Assembly (NCBI GenBank): GCA_035633215.1
Contig: DASQFI010000075.1
Location: forward strand, 1 to 62,593
Source: DASQFI01 sp035633215
GTDB lineage: Bacteria; Acidobacteriota; Vicinamibacteria; Vicinamibacterales; SCN-69-37
Reading direction: 5' to 3'
Length of the DNA stretch: 62,593 bases
In this document: piece by piece, positions 16,760 to 24,825 of the stretch
How positions within the stretch are numbered: the stretch's first letter is position 1
Layout of the letters: every line of letters starts with the position of its first letter
Program-made: the position numbers and the translations under genes
Notes under the pieces: model-generated
Databases searched by the model: none
What the model was told of the DNA's origin: nothing
What the model saw: the letters and a program-made list of their open reading frames with translations, nothing else

Positions 16760-16812
16760 AGCGCGTCTACGTTGACGTAGAATACCGGCGCCCCCAAGAG
16801 CGGGCCGATTTC

Positions 16813-17052
16813 ATGCCTTCGAGAGCCGTTCTCACGTTCCTCTGGCGGGCAACTGGTTGGAATTCGGCCGAATGTCCCGCGATCCGCTCGGCATACTGCT
16901 TCACCATCCGGCCGGGTGTCGCCAAAGGCTGGAATCTGCATCGCGACCATGAGGATCGGTACGCCTTGATCCGGGGGGAAATGCAGCTCGTCCTGTACGA
17001 TCCGCGCCCTGAGTTGATTCCTCATTCGTTCGGGAACGTCACCGGCTGGTAG
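16813..17052 (+). pseudogene. Cupin fragment related to sugar 3,5-epimerases
   Basis: A 79-codon frame. Residues ~28-66 match the core of RmlC/WxcM-type cupins (FTIRPGVAKGWNLHRDHEDR, then YALIRGEMQLVLYDPRP), including the His pair on the first beta strands. The family is usually ~140-180 residues. Here the second half of the barrel is replaced by a short tail and a TAG. The N-terminal 25 residues are also atypical. It is treated as a remnant. Confidence 0.55.
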
Positions 17053-17111
17053 GGCGCCGGCCCGGATTTGACCGCAGGATCCGGGTCGCGGCCGATTCAG
17101 CCGGTTCTTAT

Positions 17112-17130
17112 CATTGACTTCATGTCAATG
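17112..17130 (+). promoter_or_regulatory. Inverted repeat over the ada start codons
   Basis: CATTGAC (17112-17118), spacer TTCAT, GTCAATG (17124-17130) is a perfect 7-bp palindrome covering both candidate ATGs of ada (17122 and 17128). It could be an operator for autoregulation or an RNA hairpin hiding the start. Confidence 0.45.
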
Positions 17131-18231
17131 ACCGCACGTACACTCGATCGCATACCTGCCGTGGACCGTTCCGCCCCGATTCCCGCCGAGACCGCCTGGA
17201 AGGCGGTCACTTCACGCGACCGCCGCCGCGACGGCGAGTTCGTGTACGCCGTCCGGACAACCGGCGTGTACTGCCGGCCGGGGTGTCCATCGCGGCGGCC
17301 GCGTCGCGAGAACGTCGAGTTCTTCGCCACGCCGGCGGCCGCCGCCCGTGCGGGCTACCGCGCGTGCGCGCGTTGCCGGCCAGCGGAGGCCGTCGTGCCG
17401 GCGATCGCGACACTCGAGCGCGCCCGGGCGCGGCTCGACGCGCAACTGGACGCGCCGCCGGCGCTCCGGACACTCGCGCGCGACGTCGGCCTCAGCCCGG
17501 CGCACCTGCAGCGCACGTTCAGGAGCGCGTTCGGCCTCTCGCCGAAGCAGTACGTCCTGGAACGTCGTGCGGCGCGGTTCAAGACCTCTCTTCGCCGGAA
17601 CGCCAGGGTAACGGACGCCCAGTACGACGCCGGGTACAGCGCGCCCAGCCGCGCGCAGGCGGGCGCGGTCGCGCACTTCGGCATGCCGGCGAGCGCTTAC
17701 CGCAACGGCGGACGAGGCGCGGACATTCACTACGCCTTCCGCGAGACGGAATTCGGGGTCTTGATGGTGGCGACCACCCCGCGCGGTCTGTGCGCGGTTG
17801 CCATCGGCGATTCCGCGCCGGCGCTCGAATCGAACCTCGAGCGGGAGTTCCCGCTCGCGAATCGGCGGCAGGTGACGGCTCGCCGAACGGCTGATGACGA
17901 GCGCTTTCTCGGGTGGATCGACGCCATCCTCTCGCACCTGGCGGGCCGCCAGCCGCGGCTTTCGGTGCCGGCCGACGTCGCCGCGACGGCGTTTCAGCGA
18001 CGGGTCTGGCGCGCGCTGCAACGGATCCCGTACGGCGAGACGCGAACGTATGCCGCGGTTGCGAAGTCGATTGGACAGCCCGGCTCAGCCCGTGCGGTGG
18101 CGCGGGCCTGCGCGACGAACCCCCTGGCGGTCGTCGTTCCGTGCCATCGCGTGGTTCCCGCGACGAACGGGCCGGGTGGATATCGATGGGGCGCCGGACG
18201 GAAGAAGCGATTGCTCAACCGGGAATCGTAG
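17122..18231 (+). CDS. ada: Ada: alkylation-response regulator / O6-methylguanine methyltransferase
   Basis: 369 residues. The N-terminal zinc domain (~20-95) has the Ada cysteines in GVYCRPGCPSRRP and ACARCRPAEA and takes methyl groups from phosphotriesters. An AraC-type helix-turn-helix region (~100-190) follows (LARDVGLSPAHLQRTFRSAF, then LSPKQYVLERR). The C-terminal methyltransferase (~195-369) has the acceptor Cys in PCHRVV (about residue 340) and RAVARACATNP. Methylated Ada activates its own gene in other bacteria, and the inverted repeat over the start may take part here. ATG 17122 and 17128 are both possible; ATG 17128 also falls inside the repeat. Confidence 0.9.
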   Translation: MSMTARTLDRIPAVDRSAPIPAETAWKAVTSRDRRRDGEFVYAVRTTGVYCRPGCPSRRPRRENVEFFATPAAAARAGYRACARCRPAEAVVPAIATLERARARLDAQLDAPPALRTLARDVGLSPAHLQRTFRSAFGLSPKQYVLERRAARFKTSLRRNARVTDAQYDAGYSAPSRAQAGAVAHFGMPASAYRNGGRGADIHYAFRETEFGVLMVATTPRGLCAVAIGDSAPALESNLEREFPLANRRQVTARRTADDERFLGWIDAILSHLAGRQPRLSVPADVAATAFQRRVWRALQRIPYGETRTYAAVAKSIGQPGSARAVARACATNPLAVVVPCHRVVPATNGPGGYRWGAGRKKRLLNRES

Positions 18232-18250
18232 GCCTAGTTAATAATGAGCG

Positions 18251-18510
18251 TGTCAATCTGAATTTTGCAATCTGGGAGTCTGGAATCTGATCGGTGCGAT
18301 CTACGAACGGGGAATCTGGTATCTATCCTGGAATCTGCAATCTATCTGTAATTGGTTATCGGAAATCGGGAATCGGCTATCGACGCCGATTTCAAATCGC
18401 CGGTTTACAGATCTCCGATAGATTCCAGATTCCCAGATAGATTGCAGATTGCCAGATTCTCAGATTCCCCGACTAGATTGCAGATTCCAGACTGCAGATT
18501 TCAGATTGAC
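18251..18510. repeat. AATCTG palindromic element, copy 1
   Basis: A ~260-bp stretch made of degenerate AATCTG-type words. The left half reads GGAATCTGCAATCTATC-like words and the right half their reverse complement (GATAGATTGCAGATTCC). The ends are inverted: TGTCAATCTGAAT at 18251 and TCAGATTGAC at 18501-18510. The right end supplies the stop codon of dedA (18501-18503). It separates the convergent genes ada and dedA. Copies 2 and 3 are at 24521 and 29342. Confidence 0.8.
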
Positions 18511-19175
18511 TCGGCTGTTTTCTTCTTGCGGTGCTTCATGTACTCGTACACCGCCGGCAGCAGCGAGACGATCACGATCCCAAGCGCGACGAGCGGGAAG
18601 TTGTTCTTGACGATCGGCACGTTCCCGAAGAGCAGGCCCGCCCCGACGCAGACGCCCACCCACGCGCTGGCCCCGACGAAGTTGTAGAGGGCGAACGACC
18701 GGGGCGTCATCTGGGCGGCACCCGCGACGAACGGCACGAACGTCCGCACGATCGGCACGAACCGGCCGAGAATCACCGCCTTGCCGCCGTACTCCTCGAA
18801 GAAGGCGTGCGCGCGCTCCAGATGCCGGCGGTTGAGCAGCTTCTGCATCAACCCGGGCTGGTCGGTCTGCCGGAACACCCGCGGCCCGATGGCGCGGCCA
18901 ATCGAATAGTTCACGGCGTTGCCCGTGAATGCCGCCAGGAACAGCAGGCCGGTCAGGATCCACGGGTCGAACGCCCCGGTGGCCGCGAGCGCCCCGGCGG
19001 CAAAGAGCAGCGAGTCGCCGGGGAGAAACGGCGTCACGACCAGGCCGGTTTCCGCGAAGATGATGACGAAAAGCAGCCCGTAGACCCAGGGGCCGTACGC
19101 GTTGACCAGCTCGGCCAGGTGCCGGTCGAAGTGGATGACGTAGTCGACTAGTTCGGGCATCGTCAGGTCGGGCAC
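18501..19175 (-). CDS. DedA-family membrane protein
   Basis: 224 residues with about five hydrophobic segments. The two DedA hallmark regions are present: FLPGDSLLFAAGAL near residue 55, and GRFVPIVRTFVPFVAG near residue 138 with the conserved Arg pair in a re-entrant loop. DedA proteins are inner-membrane flippases or transporters for undecaprenyl phosphate or phospholipids. The C-terminus is basic (YMKHRKKKTAESI), and its last codon and stop are formed by the AATCTG repeat. MPELVDYV five codons in is an alternative start. Confidence 0.88.
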   Translation of the reverse strand: MPDLTMPELVDYVIHFDRHLAELVNAYGPWVYGLLFVIIFAETGLVVTPFLPGDSLLFAAGALAATGAFDPWILTGLLFLAAFTGNAVNYSIGRAIGPRVFRQTDQPGLMQKLLNRRHLERAHAFFEEYGGKAVILGRFVPIVRTFVPFVAGAAQMTPRSFALYNFVGASAWVGVCVGAGLLFGNVPIVKNNFPLVALGIVIVSLLPAVYEYMKHRKKKTAESI

Positions 19176-19220
19176 ACGGCGTCACGCACCTCTCTCGGCG
19201 AGCGGGCGCGGCGCACGGCC

Positions 19221-19325
19221 CTAGGGCCGTCCTCACTTCCTCGTAGAGCAAATCGGCAAGTATCGCGAGACATTCTGCCCAATTCCGGCAACGAGATCGC
19301 TACAGGAAAGTGAGAACGGCCCTAG
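19221..19325. repeat. Palindromic intergenic repeat (GGCCCTAG family)
   Basis: Arms CTAGGGCCGTCCTCACTTCC (19221-19240) and its near reverse complement ending GAACGGCCCTAG (19305-19325) flank a 64-base centre. It lies between the dedA start and the end of the FtsB-like gene. No other copy was seen in the window. Confidence 0.6.
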
Positions 19326-19330
19326 TGATG

Positions 19331-19732
19331 TCAGCGGGGAACTTGGGCGGACGAGGACGGGCGCGCATCGCGAATGATGACCAGGGTCTCGCCGGGCTTG
19401 ATGTAGCCCAGCTCGCGCCGGGCCGCTTCTTCCATCGCGGCCGCGGGTTCTTCGCGGATACGACGGGCGTCCTCGCGAAGTTGCTGATTCTCGAGCCGGA
19501 CCTTCGTCAGGGCGGCGATGAGGGCGACGTGTTCCTGGCGCTCGCGCAGCGTCGCCAGGTAGCCGTTCTCACCGATCAGCGCGTTCACCATCAACGCGCA
19601 CGACCCCATGAACAGGCCGTACGTGACCCATCGCCGTCGCCGCTGCTTCGTGTCCGGGATGTTGTGGAGCTCGCGCCGGGCACGAGGCCGGCGTCGAGGC
19701 GCCTCGTAGTCGACCGGCGAAGACGAATTCAT
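19331..19732 (-). CDS. FtsB/DivIC-like septum formation protein
   Basis: A 133-residue bitopic protein: a basic cytoplasmic leader (residues 1-35), one membrane helix (~36-54), a coiled coil (~58-97, LRERQEHVALIAALTKVRLE) and the short C-terminal motif ARRELGYIKPGE typical of the FtsB/DivIC family. These proteins bridge FtsL and FtsQ at the division site. AAAGGTG precedes the chosen ATG at 19732; the frame continues upstream into the divergent cutA region. The conserved C-terminal ELGYIKPGE is the strongest evidence. Confidence 0.8.
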   Translation of the reverse strand: MNSSSPVDYEAPRRRPRARRELHNIPDTKQRRRRWVTYGLFMGSCALMVNALIGENGYLATLRERQEHVALIAALTKVRLENQQLREDARRIREEPAAAMEEAARRELGYIKPGETLVIIRDARPSSSAQVPR

Positions 19733-19787
19733 GAGCGACACCTTTCTATCAGGTTTTCGACCCCTGTACAAGTGGAAAATAGGGCCC

Positions 19788-20120
19788 ATGAGCGAATTCG
19801 TGATGGCGTTCACGACGCTGCCCGGCGACTTCGACTCCACCTCTCTGGCCCAGGACCTGGTGGGAGCGGGACTCGCGGCGTGCGTGAACATCGTGCCGGG
19901 AATCAAATCGATCTACACGTGGGAAGGGGTCCCGCAGGTGGACCAGGAACAGCAGCTGTTCATCAAGACGACGACCGATCAGGTCGACGCCCTCTGGGAA
20001 GTCCTCAAGAGCCGGCATCCGTACGACGTTCCGGAGTTCCTCGTCATTCCCGTCGTCGATGGAAGCGAAGATTACTTGAGGTGGGTGGAGCGGAGCGTGG
20101 GGCCAAAATCAGAGTCATGA
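19788..20120 (+). CDS. cutA: CutA divalent-cation tolerance protein
   Basis: A 110-residue protein from ATG 19788 (MSEFVMAFTTLPG). It has the CutA signatures LVGAGLAACVNIVPGIKSIY, W-G-V and EEQ-like QEQQLFIKTT, then HPYDVPEFLVIPVVDG. CutA forms very stable trimers and binds copper and other divalent ions; its physiological role is debated. An upstream ATG at 19731 in frame would add 19 residues and overlap the divergent FtsB-like start, so I prefer the shorter form. Its stop codon TGA (20118-20120) lies in the following palindrome. Confidence 0.9.
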   Translation: MSEFVMAFTTLPGDFDSTSLAQDLVGAGLAACVNIVPGIKSIYTWEGVPQVDQEQQLFIKTTTDQVDALWEVLKSRHPYDVPEFLVIPVVDGSEDYLRWVERSVGPKSES

Positions 20121-20193
20121 AGGAAGTGAAGAGGTGAAGACCATGAAGACAAGCGCTTGTCTTCATGATCTTCACCCCTTCATTTCCTTCATG
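20117..20193. repeat. GAAGTGAAG palindrome, copy 1
   Basis: A 77-bp near-perfect inverted repeat centred on GACAAGCGCTTGTC (20148-20161). The arms begin CATGAAGGAAGTGAAG and end CCTTCATG. The left end contains the cutA stop and the right end the stop of the convergent PLP-enzyme gene (20189-20191). It could act as a bidirectional terminator. The second copy is at 37148. Confidence 0.8.
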
Positions 20194-21346
20194 TCCCCAA
20201 TGCCTGATCCAGATCCTCTTTCAAATCATCGATATCTTCGATCCCCGTTGAAATCCGGATCATGCTGTCGGTGATCCCGATGGCGGCGCGCCGATCGGCC
20301 GGGACTGACGCATGCGTCATTGACGCGGGGTGGCACACGAGCGTCTCGACCCCGCCGAGGCTCTCGGCGAGCGACATGAGTTTGAAGCGATTGAGCACCT
20401 CCCTGGCCTGCTCGAATGATCCGACCTCGAAGGTGAGCATGCCGCCGAAGCCGTTGGGCATCTGCCGCTTCGCCAGGTCGTGCTGCGGGTGGTCCGGAAG
20501 GCCCGGGTAGAGGACTCGCGTGACCTTCTTGTGTTGTGTGAGGTACTCGGCGATCGCCTGGCCGTTCGTCGAGTGCTGCGCCATCCGGAGGCGCAGCGTC
20601 TTGGTGCCGCGCAGGACGAGCCAGCAGTCGAACGGACTGAGGATCGCGCCCGCCGCGTTCTGGATGAACTTCAGCCACTCGACGTCCTCGTCCCGGTTGG
20701 CGATGACGACGCCTCCCACCGAGTCGCTGTGACCGTTCAGATACTTGGTCGTGCTGTGGACGACGAGATCGGCGCCGAGCTCGAGCGGCCGCTGGAGACA
20801 GGGGCTCGCGAACGTGTTGTCGACCACCACGAGGGCGCCATGACGATGCGCGAGATCGACGGCCGCGGCGATGTCGGTCAGCCGCAATACCGGATTGGTC
20901 GGGGTCTCGAGGAACAGCAGCTTCGTCTTCGGCGTCAGCGCGCGCTCGATCTCGGCGTGCTTCGACGTGTCCACGAAGCTGAACGTCAGGCCGTATCGTG
21001 TGAGCACCTTGTCGAAGAGCCGGAACGTCCCGCCGTAGGTGTTGTCGGTGACCACCACGTGATCGCCGGTCGCGAGCCGCGAGGCGATCGCGCCGATCGC
21101 GGCCATGCCGGACGCGAAGGCGAATGCCGCGCGCCCGCCTTCAATCGCCGCGAGGTTGCCTTCGAGCGCGCTGCGGGTCGGATTCTGCGTGCGCGCGTAC
21201 TCGAAGCCTTTGTGCTCGCCGAGCGCGTCCTGGACGTACGTCGCGGTCTGGAAAATCGGCGTGATGATCGCGCCGGTCGACGGGTCGGGTTCCTGACCGG
21301 CGTGAATGCAAATCGTGGAGAACCGTGCGCGCGTCGTGAGCTTCAT
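20189..21346 (-). CDS. Cystathionine gamma-synthase/lyase-type PLP enzyme
   Basis: 385 residues of the Cys/Met-metabolism PLP family. Motifs: ICIHAGQEPDPSTGAI near the N-terminus, YARTQNPTRSALEGNLAAIEGG, the Tyr in TDNTYGGTFRLF, and the Schiff-base Lys in HSTTKYLNGHSD (about residue 203). The C-terminal domain carries ESLGGVETLVCHPASMTH. The family makes or breaks cystathionine in transsulfuration. Sequence alone does not separate synthase from lyase, so no symbol is given. It is convergent with cutA, with stop codons sharing one palindrome. Confidence 0.88.
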   Translation of the reverse strand: MKLTTRARFSTICIHAGQEPDPSTGAIITPIFQTATYVQDALGEHKGFEYARTQNPTRSALEGNLAAIEGGRAAFAFASGMAAIGAIASRLATGDHVVVTDNTYGGTFRLFDKVLTRYGLTFSFVDTSKHAEIERALTPKTKLLFLETPTNPVLRLTDIAAAVDLAHRHGALVVVDNTFASPCLQRPLELGADLVVHSTTKYLNGHSDSVGGVVIANRDEDVEWLKFIQNAAGAILSPFDCWLVLRGTKTLRLRMAQHSTNGQAIAEYLTQHKKVTRVLYPGLPDHPQHDLAKRQMPNGFGGMLTFEVGSFEQAREVLNRFKLMSLAESLGGVETLVCHPASMTHASVPADRRAAIGITDSMIRISTGIEDIDDLKEDLDQALGT

Positions 21347-21461
21347 GCAGCGGCGGGGCCTAACGATAGTCTGTTATCATGCGTTTTGCAATTTGCAGAA
21401 CCCCGTGACACGGTGGCTGACACGCCTGAGAACACGCGGCGTCGGTGACGATCGCGGCCAC

Positions 21462-23531
21462 GTGCCCTCAACCTCCAACGCCGCCGTGCCCGGCGCGCCG
21501 CCGTCCTCCCGCGACTTCAAGTATTTCGAAACGCTCCCGGGACGGCTGTTCCTGCTCTCCGGGGCGCTCGTGCTCGTGCTGTTTGTGGTGCGGCTGTTCG
21601 TCACCCTTCCAGAGATTGTCGACATCTTCCGCAAGGTCGTCTCGCTCGCGTTCCTCATCGCCAGCGGCTGGCTCGGCACGCTCGCGTTCATCCACAATCG
21701 GCGGCTGCTGCTCTGGCGCGTACGCCGCAAGCTGATCCTCTCGTACGTGCTGCTCGGGTTCGTGCCCGTCGTCCTGGTCGCGGTCTTCGCGTTGACGGGC
21801 GGCTTCCTCCTGTACACGAACATCGCCGCATACGTTTTCAACGAGGGGTTCCGAGACTTTCAGGAAGACGTGCAGCAGATCGCCGAGACGACGGCGATCG
21901 AGCTCGGCCGGAATCCGAAGGGCGTCCAGCCGGCGATCGACCGGAAGGTCGCGAATCTCTCCGCGCAGTATCCGGCGCTGTCGTTGGCCGTCGTCCGGAC
22001 CACCGCCGCCGCCGACGGGCGCGTGGTCAACGGCGGGGCCGACGCCGCCGTTCACGCCGGCGCGTGGTCGCACGCGCCGCCTCCGGCCGAGGTGCCGCAG
22101 TGGGTCGCTCTCGCGGGCGGCTTCCGCGGCGTGCTGGCCCACGCCGGCAGGAGCCAGACCGACGAAGACCAGCTCGTCATACGAGCCGTGGCGGCGACAC
22201 CGGACGGCGCCAGAATGGTCGTCGCGGACCTGCCCGTCGATACCGATCTCGTCGCCAGGCTCGACGACCGGACCGGCGCGCGCATGGGTGAGATGGCGGT
22301 TGACGAGGTGTGCGGCGGCCGCCCGGTTCAGGATTCCGTCGGCTCGACCGGCCGGATGCTGACGTTGTTTCGACGCAGCGTCTTCTTCATGGATTGCACG
22401 GACTGGGAGTTCGGGCGTACGGGCCGTGTGTCGATCGCCCTCGACGCGCCGCTTGGCCGCCTCTACACGCGCCTGGCTTCGGCGCAGGGCAGGGGGGTGC
22501 GCTGGGAACTGTTTCTCGGAGTCCTGGGCGTGCTCGCTGTTCTGTTTCTCATCATCCAGGGTTCGGCGCTGTTCTTCGGGGTCGTGCTGGCGCGCTCCAT
22601 CACGTCGGCGGTGCACGAGTTGTTCGTCGGCACGGCGCGCGTCCAGCAGGGCGACTTCGGCCACCGCATTGCGATCGAATCGCGCGATCAGCTGGGTGAT
22701 CTGTCGGGCTCGTTCAACCGCATGAGCGCCAGCATCGAGCACCTGCTCCACGTGCAGCGCGAGAAGCAGCGCCTCGACGACGAGCTGCGCATCGCGCGCG
22801 ACATCCAGAAGTCGCTCCTGCCGGTCGAGCCGCCTCGCATCGCCGGCGTCTCCATTGCGGATCTCTGCGAGCCGGCGCGCGAAGTGGGCGGCGACTACTA
22901 CGACTTTTTCGAGCTCGGACCGCGGCAGATCGGCGTGCTCATCGCCGATGTCTCAGGCAAGGGCACCTCGGCGGCCCTCTATATGGCCGAGCTCAAGGGG
23001 CTGATGCTCGCCCTGAGCCACCAGGAGCGATCGCCGCGCAAGCTCCTGATTGACGTGAACCGCCTGCTGGCCGCACATCTCGACAATCGCAGCTTCATCA
23101 CGATGACTTACGCGATCATCGACCTCGAGGCGGCGACGCTCACCCTGGCGCGGGCCGGCCACACGCCCACGATCGTCGTCTCGGGCGGCGCGAGCCACCT
23201 CATCACGCCGGAAGGGATGGTGCTCGGCCTGCGCCTCCCGGGCGCCGGCGAGCGGTTCGAGCAGATGCTGCGCGAGCACACCCAGCCGATCGCGACGGGA
23301 GACGTGATCGTGCTGTATACAGATGGCATCACCGAGGCCATGGATGGCGACGGTGAGCTGTTCGGGGACACGGCGCTCGCGCACGTCCTCGCCAGCCAGC
23401 AGCATCTCGACGCCGCGGGTATCCGCGAACGCGTGCTGCGCGAGGTGAAGGCGTTCGTCGGGGACGCCGAGCCGCACGACGACATGACGATGGTTGTGAT
23501 CAAGATTGGCGATGTCGGCACCGCGGCCTGA
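21462..23531 (+). CDS. Membrane SpoIIE/RsbU-type PP2C phosphatase with HAMP domain
   Basis: About 689 residues from GTG 21462; upstream in-frame starts are possible and no ribosome site decides. Two to three N-terminal membrane helices (~29-115) lead to an extracytoplasmic sensor region. A further helix (~350-378) and a HAMP domain (SITSAVHELFVGTARVQQGD) connect to a coiled linker (DDELRIARDIQKSLLPV). The PP2C-like phosphatase (~460-685) has REVGGDYYDFFEL, IADVSGKGTSAALYMA, TDGITEAMD and HDDMTMVVI, which hold the metal-binding Asp residues. Such enzymes dephosphorylate anti-anti-sigma factors in partner-switching stress control; no partner gene is adjacent. RNase III follows eight bases after the stop. 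Confidence 0.85.
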   Translation: MPSTSNAAVPGAPPSSRDFKYFETLPGRLFLLSGALVLVLFVVRLFVTLPEIVDIFRKVVSLAFLIASGWLGTLAFIHNRRLLLWRVRRKLILSYVLLGFVPVVLVAVFALTGGFLLYTNIAAYVFNEGFRDFQEDVQQIAETTAIELGRNPKGVQPAIDRKVANLSAQYPALSLAVVRTTAAADGRVVNGGADAAVHAGAWSHAPPPAEVPQWVALAGGFRGVLAHAGRSQTDEDQLVIRAVAATPDGARMVVADLPVDTDLVARLDDRTGARMGEMAVDEVCGGRPVQDSVGSTGRMLTLFRRSVFFMDCTDWEFGRTGRVSIALDAPLGRLYTRLASAQGRGVRWELFLGVLGVLAVLFLIIQGSALFFGVVLARSITSAVHELFVGTARVQQGDFGHRIAIESRDQLGDLSGSFNRMSASIEHLLHVQREKQRLDDELRIARDIQKSLLPVEPPRIAGVSIADLCEPAREVGGDYYDFFELGPRQIGVLIADVSGKGTSAALYMAELKGLMLALSHQERSPRKLLIDVNRLLAAHLDNRSFITMTYAIIDLEAATLTLARAGHTPTIVVSGGASHLITPEGMVLGLRLPGAGERFEQMLREHTQPIATGDVIVLYTDGITEAMDGDGELFGDTALAHVLASQQHLDAAGIRERVLREVKAFVGDAEPHDDMTMVVIKIGDVGTAA

Positions 23532-23538
23532 GGGGCGG

Positions 23539-24510
23539 ATGAGCCAGCGCAGGGCGGGCAGCGTCGACCCTGTCGAGGTGCTGCGGACCCACTCGTCCGT
23601 CGAGGCCGAGGTCGTCCGCGGATTGCTCGACGCCCACGGCATCGACGCCAGTGTCGGATCCGCGCTCTCGCCGTCGTTGTTTCCGATGCGGTTCGGGCAG
23701 GCCGAATTCCGCATCACCGTGGCAAGCGCCGCCGCCGGCCGCGCCCGCGAACTCATCGCGGGGCACCTCGACGAAGCCGCCGCGGTCGAAGTCAGGCGGT
23801 TGAGCGAAACGCTCGGCCCGCTCGAGGAGCGGATCAGCTACCACTTCAGCGACCTCGGCCTGCTCGAGCACGCGCTCACGCATCGATCGCGCGCCCACGA
23901 AGACGCCTCGGGCGGCGTCATCGACAACGAGTCGCTCGAGTTCCTCGGCGACGCCGTGCTCGGCTTCGTCATCGCCGACCTCTTGTTCACGCAGTTCCCG
24001 ACCCACAGCGAAGGCTACAAATCGAAAGTCAAGGCGGGGATCGTCTCGTCGGCCGCGCTCGCGCGGCTCGCCGAGGAGATCGATCTCGGACGGTACGTCC
24101 TTCTCGGCCGTGGAGAAGAGAAGACCGGCGGCCGGCAGAAACACGCGATTCTCGCCGACAGCTTCGAGGCGTTGATTGCCGCGATTTACCTGGACGGCGG
24201 CATCGACCCGGCGCGCGACTTCATCCTCTCGCGACTCGCCCCGCTCGTCATCGCCGCCGGCGACCGCGCCGCCGAAGCGGCATTCACCGAAGACTGGAAA
24301 TCCGCGCTCCAGGAATGGCTGCAGTCGGCCGGCCGGGGCCTGCCGGTCTATCGACTTGCGTCAGCCGAAGGGCCCGACCATCGCAAACGCTTCGACATCG
24401 AAGTGATGGTGGGCGGCGTCGTCGTCGGCCGGGCGATGGGGCGATCGAAGAAGGACGCCGAGCAGCAGGCGGCCAAGGAAGCGCTCGCGAAGCTGAAAGC
24501 GGGCAAGTAA
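23539..24510 (+). CDS. rnc: Ribonuclease III with N-terminal DUF2007-like domain
   Basis: 323 residues from ATG 23539 (after GAGGGGCGG). Residues ~10-80 resemble DUF2007 (VEVLRTHSSVEAEVVRGLLD, then FGQAEFRITV), a small ferredoxin-like domain usually found alone. Residues ~95-235 are the RNase III catalytic domain with NESLEFLGDAV (Glu131, Asp138) and DSFEALIAAIYLDGG (Asp207, Glu210). Residues ~250-320 are a dsRNA-binding domain (DWKSALQEWLQ, then GRSKKDAEQQAAKEAL). Typical RNase III is ~225-250 residues, so the extra N-terminus is unusual. It processes rRNA and structured mRNAs. Confidence 0.9.
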   Translation: MSQRRAGSVDPVEVLRTHSSVEAEVVRGLLDAHGIDASVGSALSPSLFPMRFGQAEFRITVASAAAGRARELIAGHLDEAAAVEVRRLSETLGPLEERISYHFSDLGLLEHALTHRSRAHEDASGGVIDNESLEFLGDAVLGFVIADLLFTQFPTHSEGYKSKVKAGIVSSAALARLAEEIDLGRYVLLGRGEEKTGGRQKHAILADSFEALIAAIYLDGGIDPARDFILSRLAPLVIAAGDRAAEAAFTEDWKSALQEWLQSAGRGLPVYRLASAEGPDHRKRFDIEVMVGGVVVGRAMGRSKKDAEQQAAKEALAKLKAGK

Positions 24511-24520
24511 TTGTGTTGCT

Positions 24521-24807
24521 TGTCAATCTGAAATTTGGAATCTTGCGCGATCTGGAATCTTTCATCCGTCATCGGCGAATCTGGCAATCTGCAATCTATC
24601 GGGGAATCGGAAATCTATCTTGAATCGGGAATCGGGAACCGGGGGACCGGGGAATCGACGTTAGTTCGCACCCAGTCCGATTCTCGATTCGATAGATTCA
24701 AGATTCAACGATAGATCTGAGATTTTCGGATAGATGTCAGATTCGAAGATTCCCCGATTGCGGATGAAGATTACCGATCGCGTGAGATTGCACATTCCAG
24801 ATTGACA
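24521..24807. repeat. AATCTG palindromic element, copy 2
   Basis: 287 bp with inverted ends TGTCAATCTGAAAT (24521-24534) and TTCCAGATTGACA (24795-24807). The left half holds forward words (GGAATCTT, GCAATCTGCAATCTATC) and the right half the complementary words (GATAGATTCAAGATTC). It lies between the convergent genes rnc and the AAA ATPase. Confidence 0.8.
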
Positions 24808-24825
24808 CGAGACACGATTGACGAC

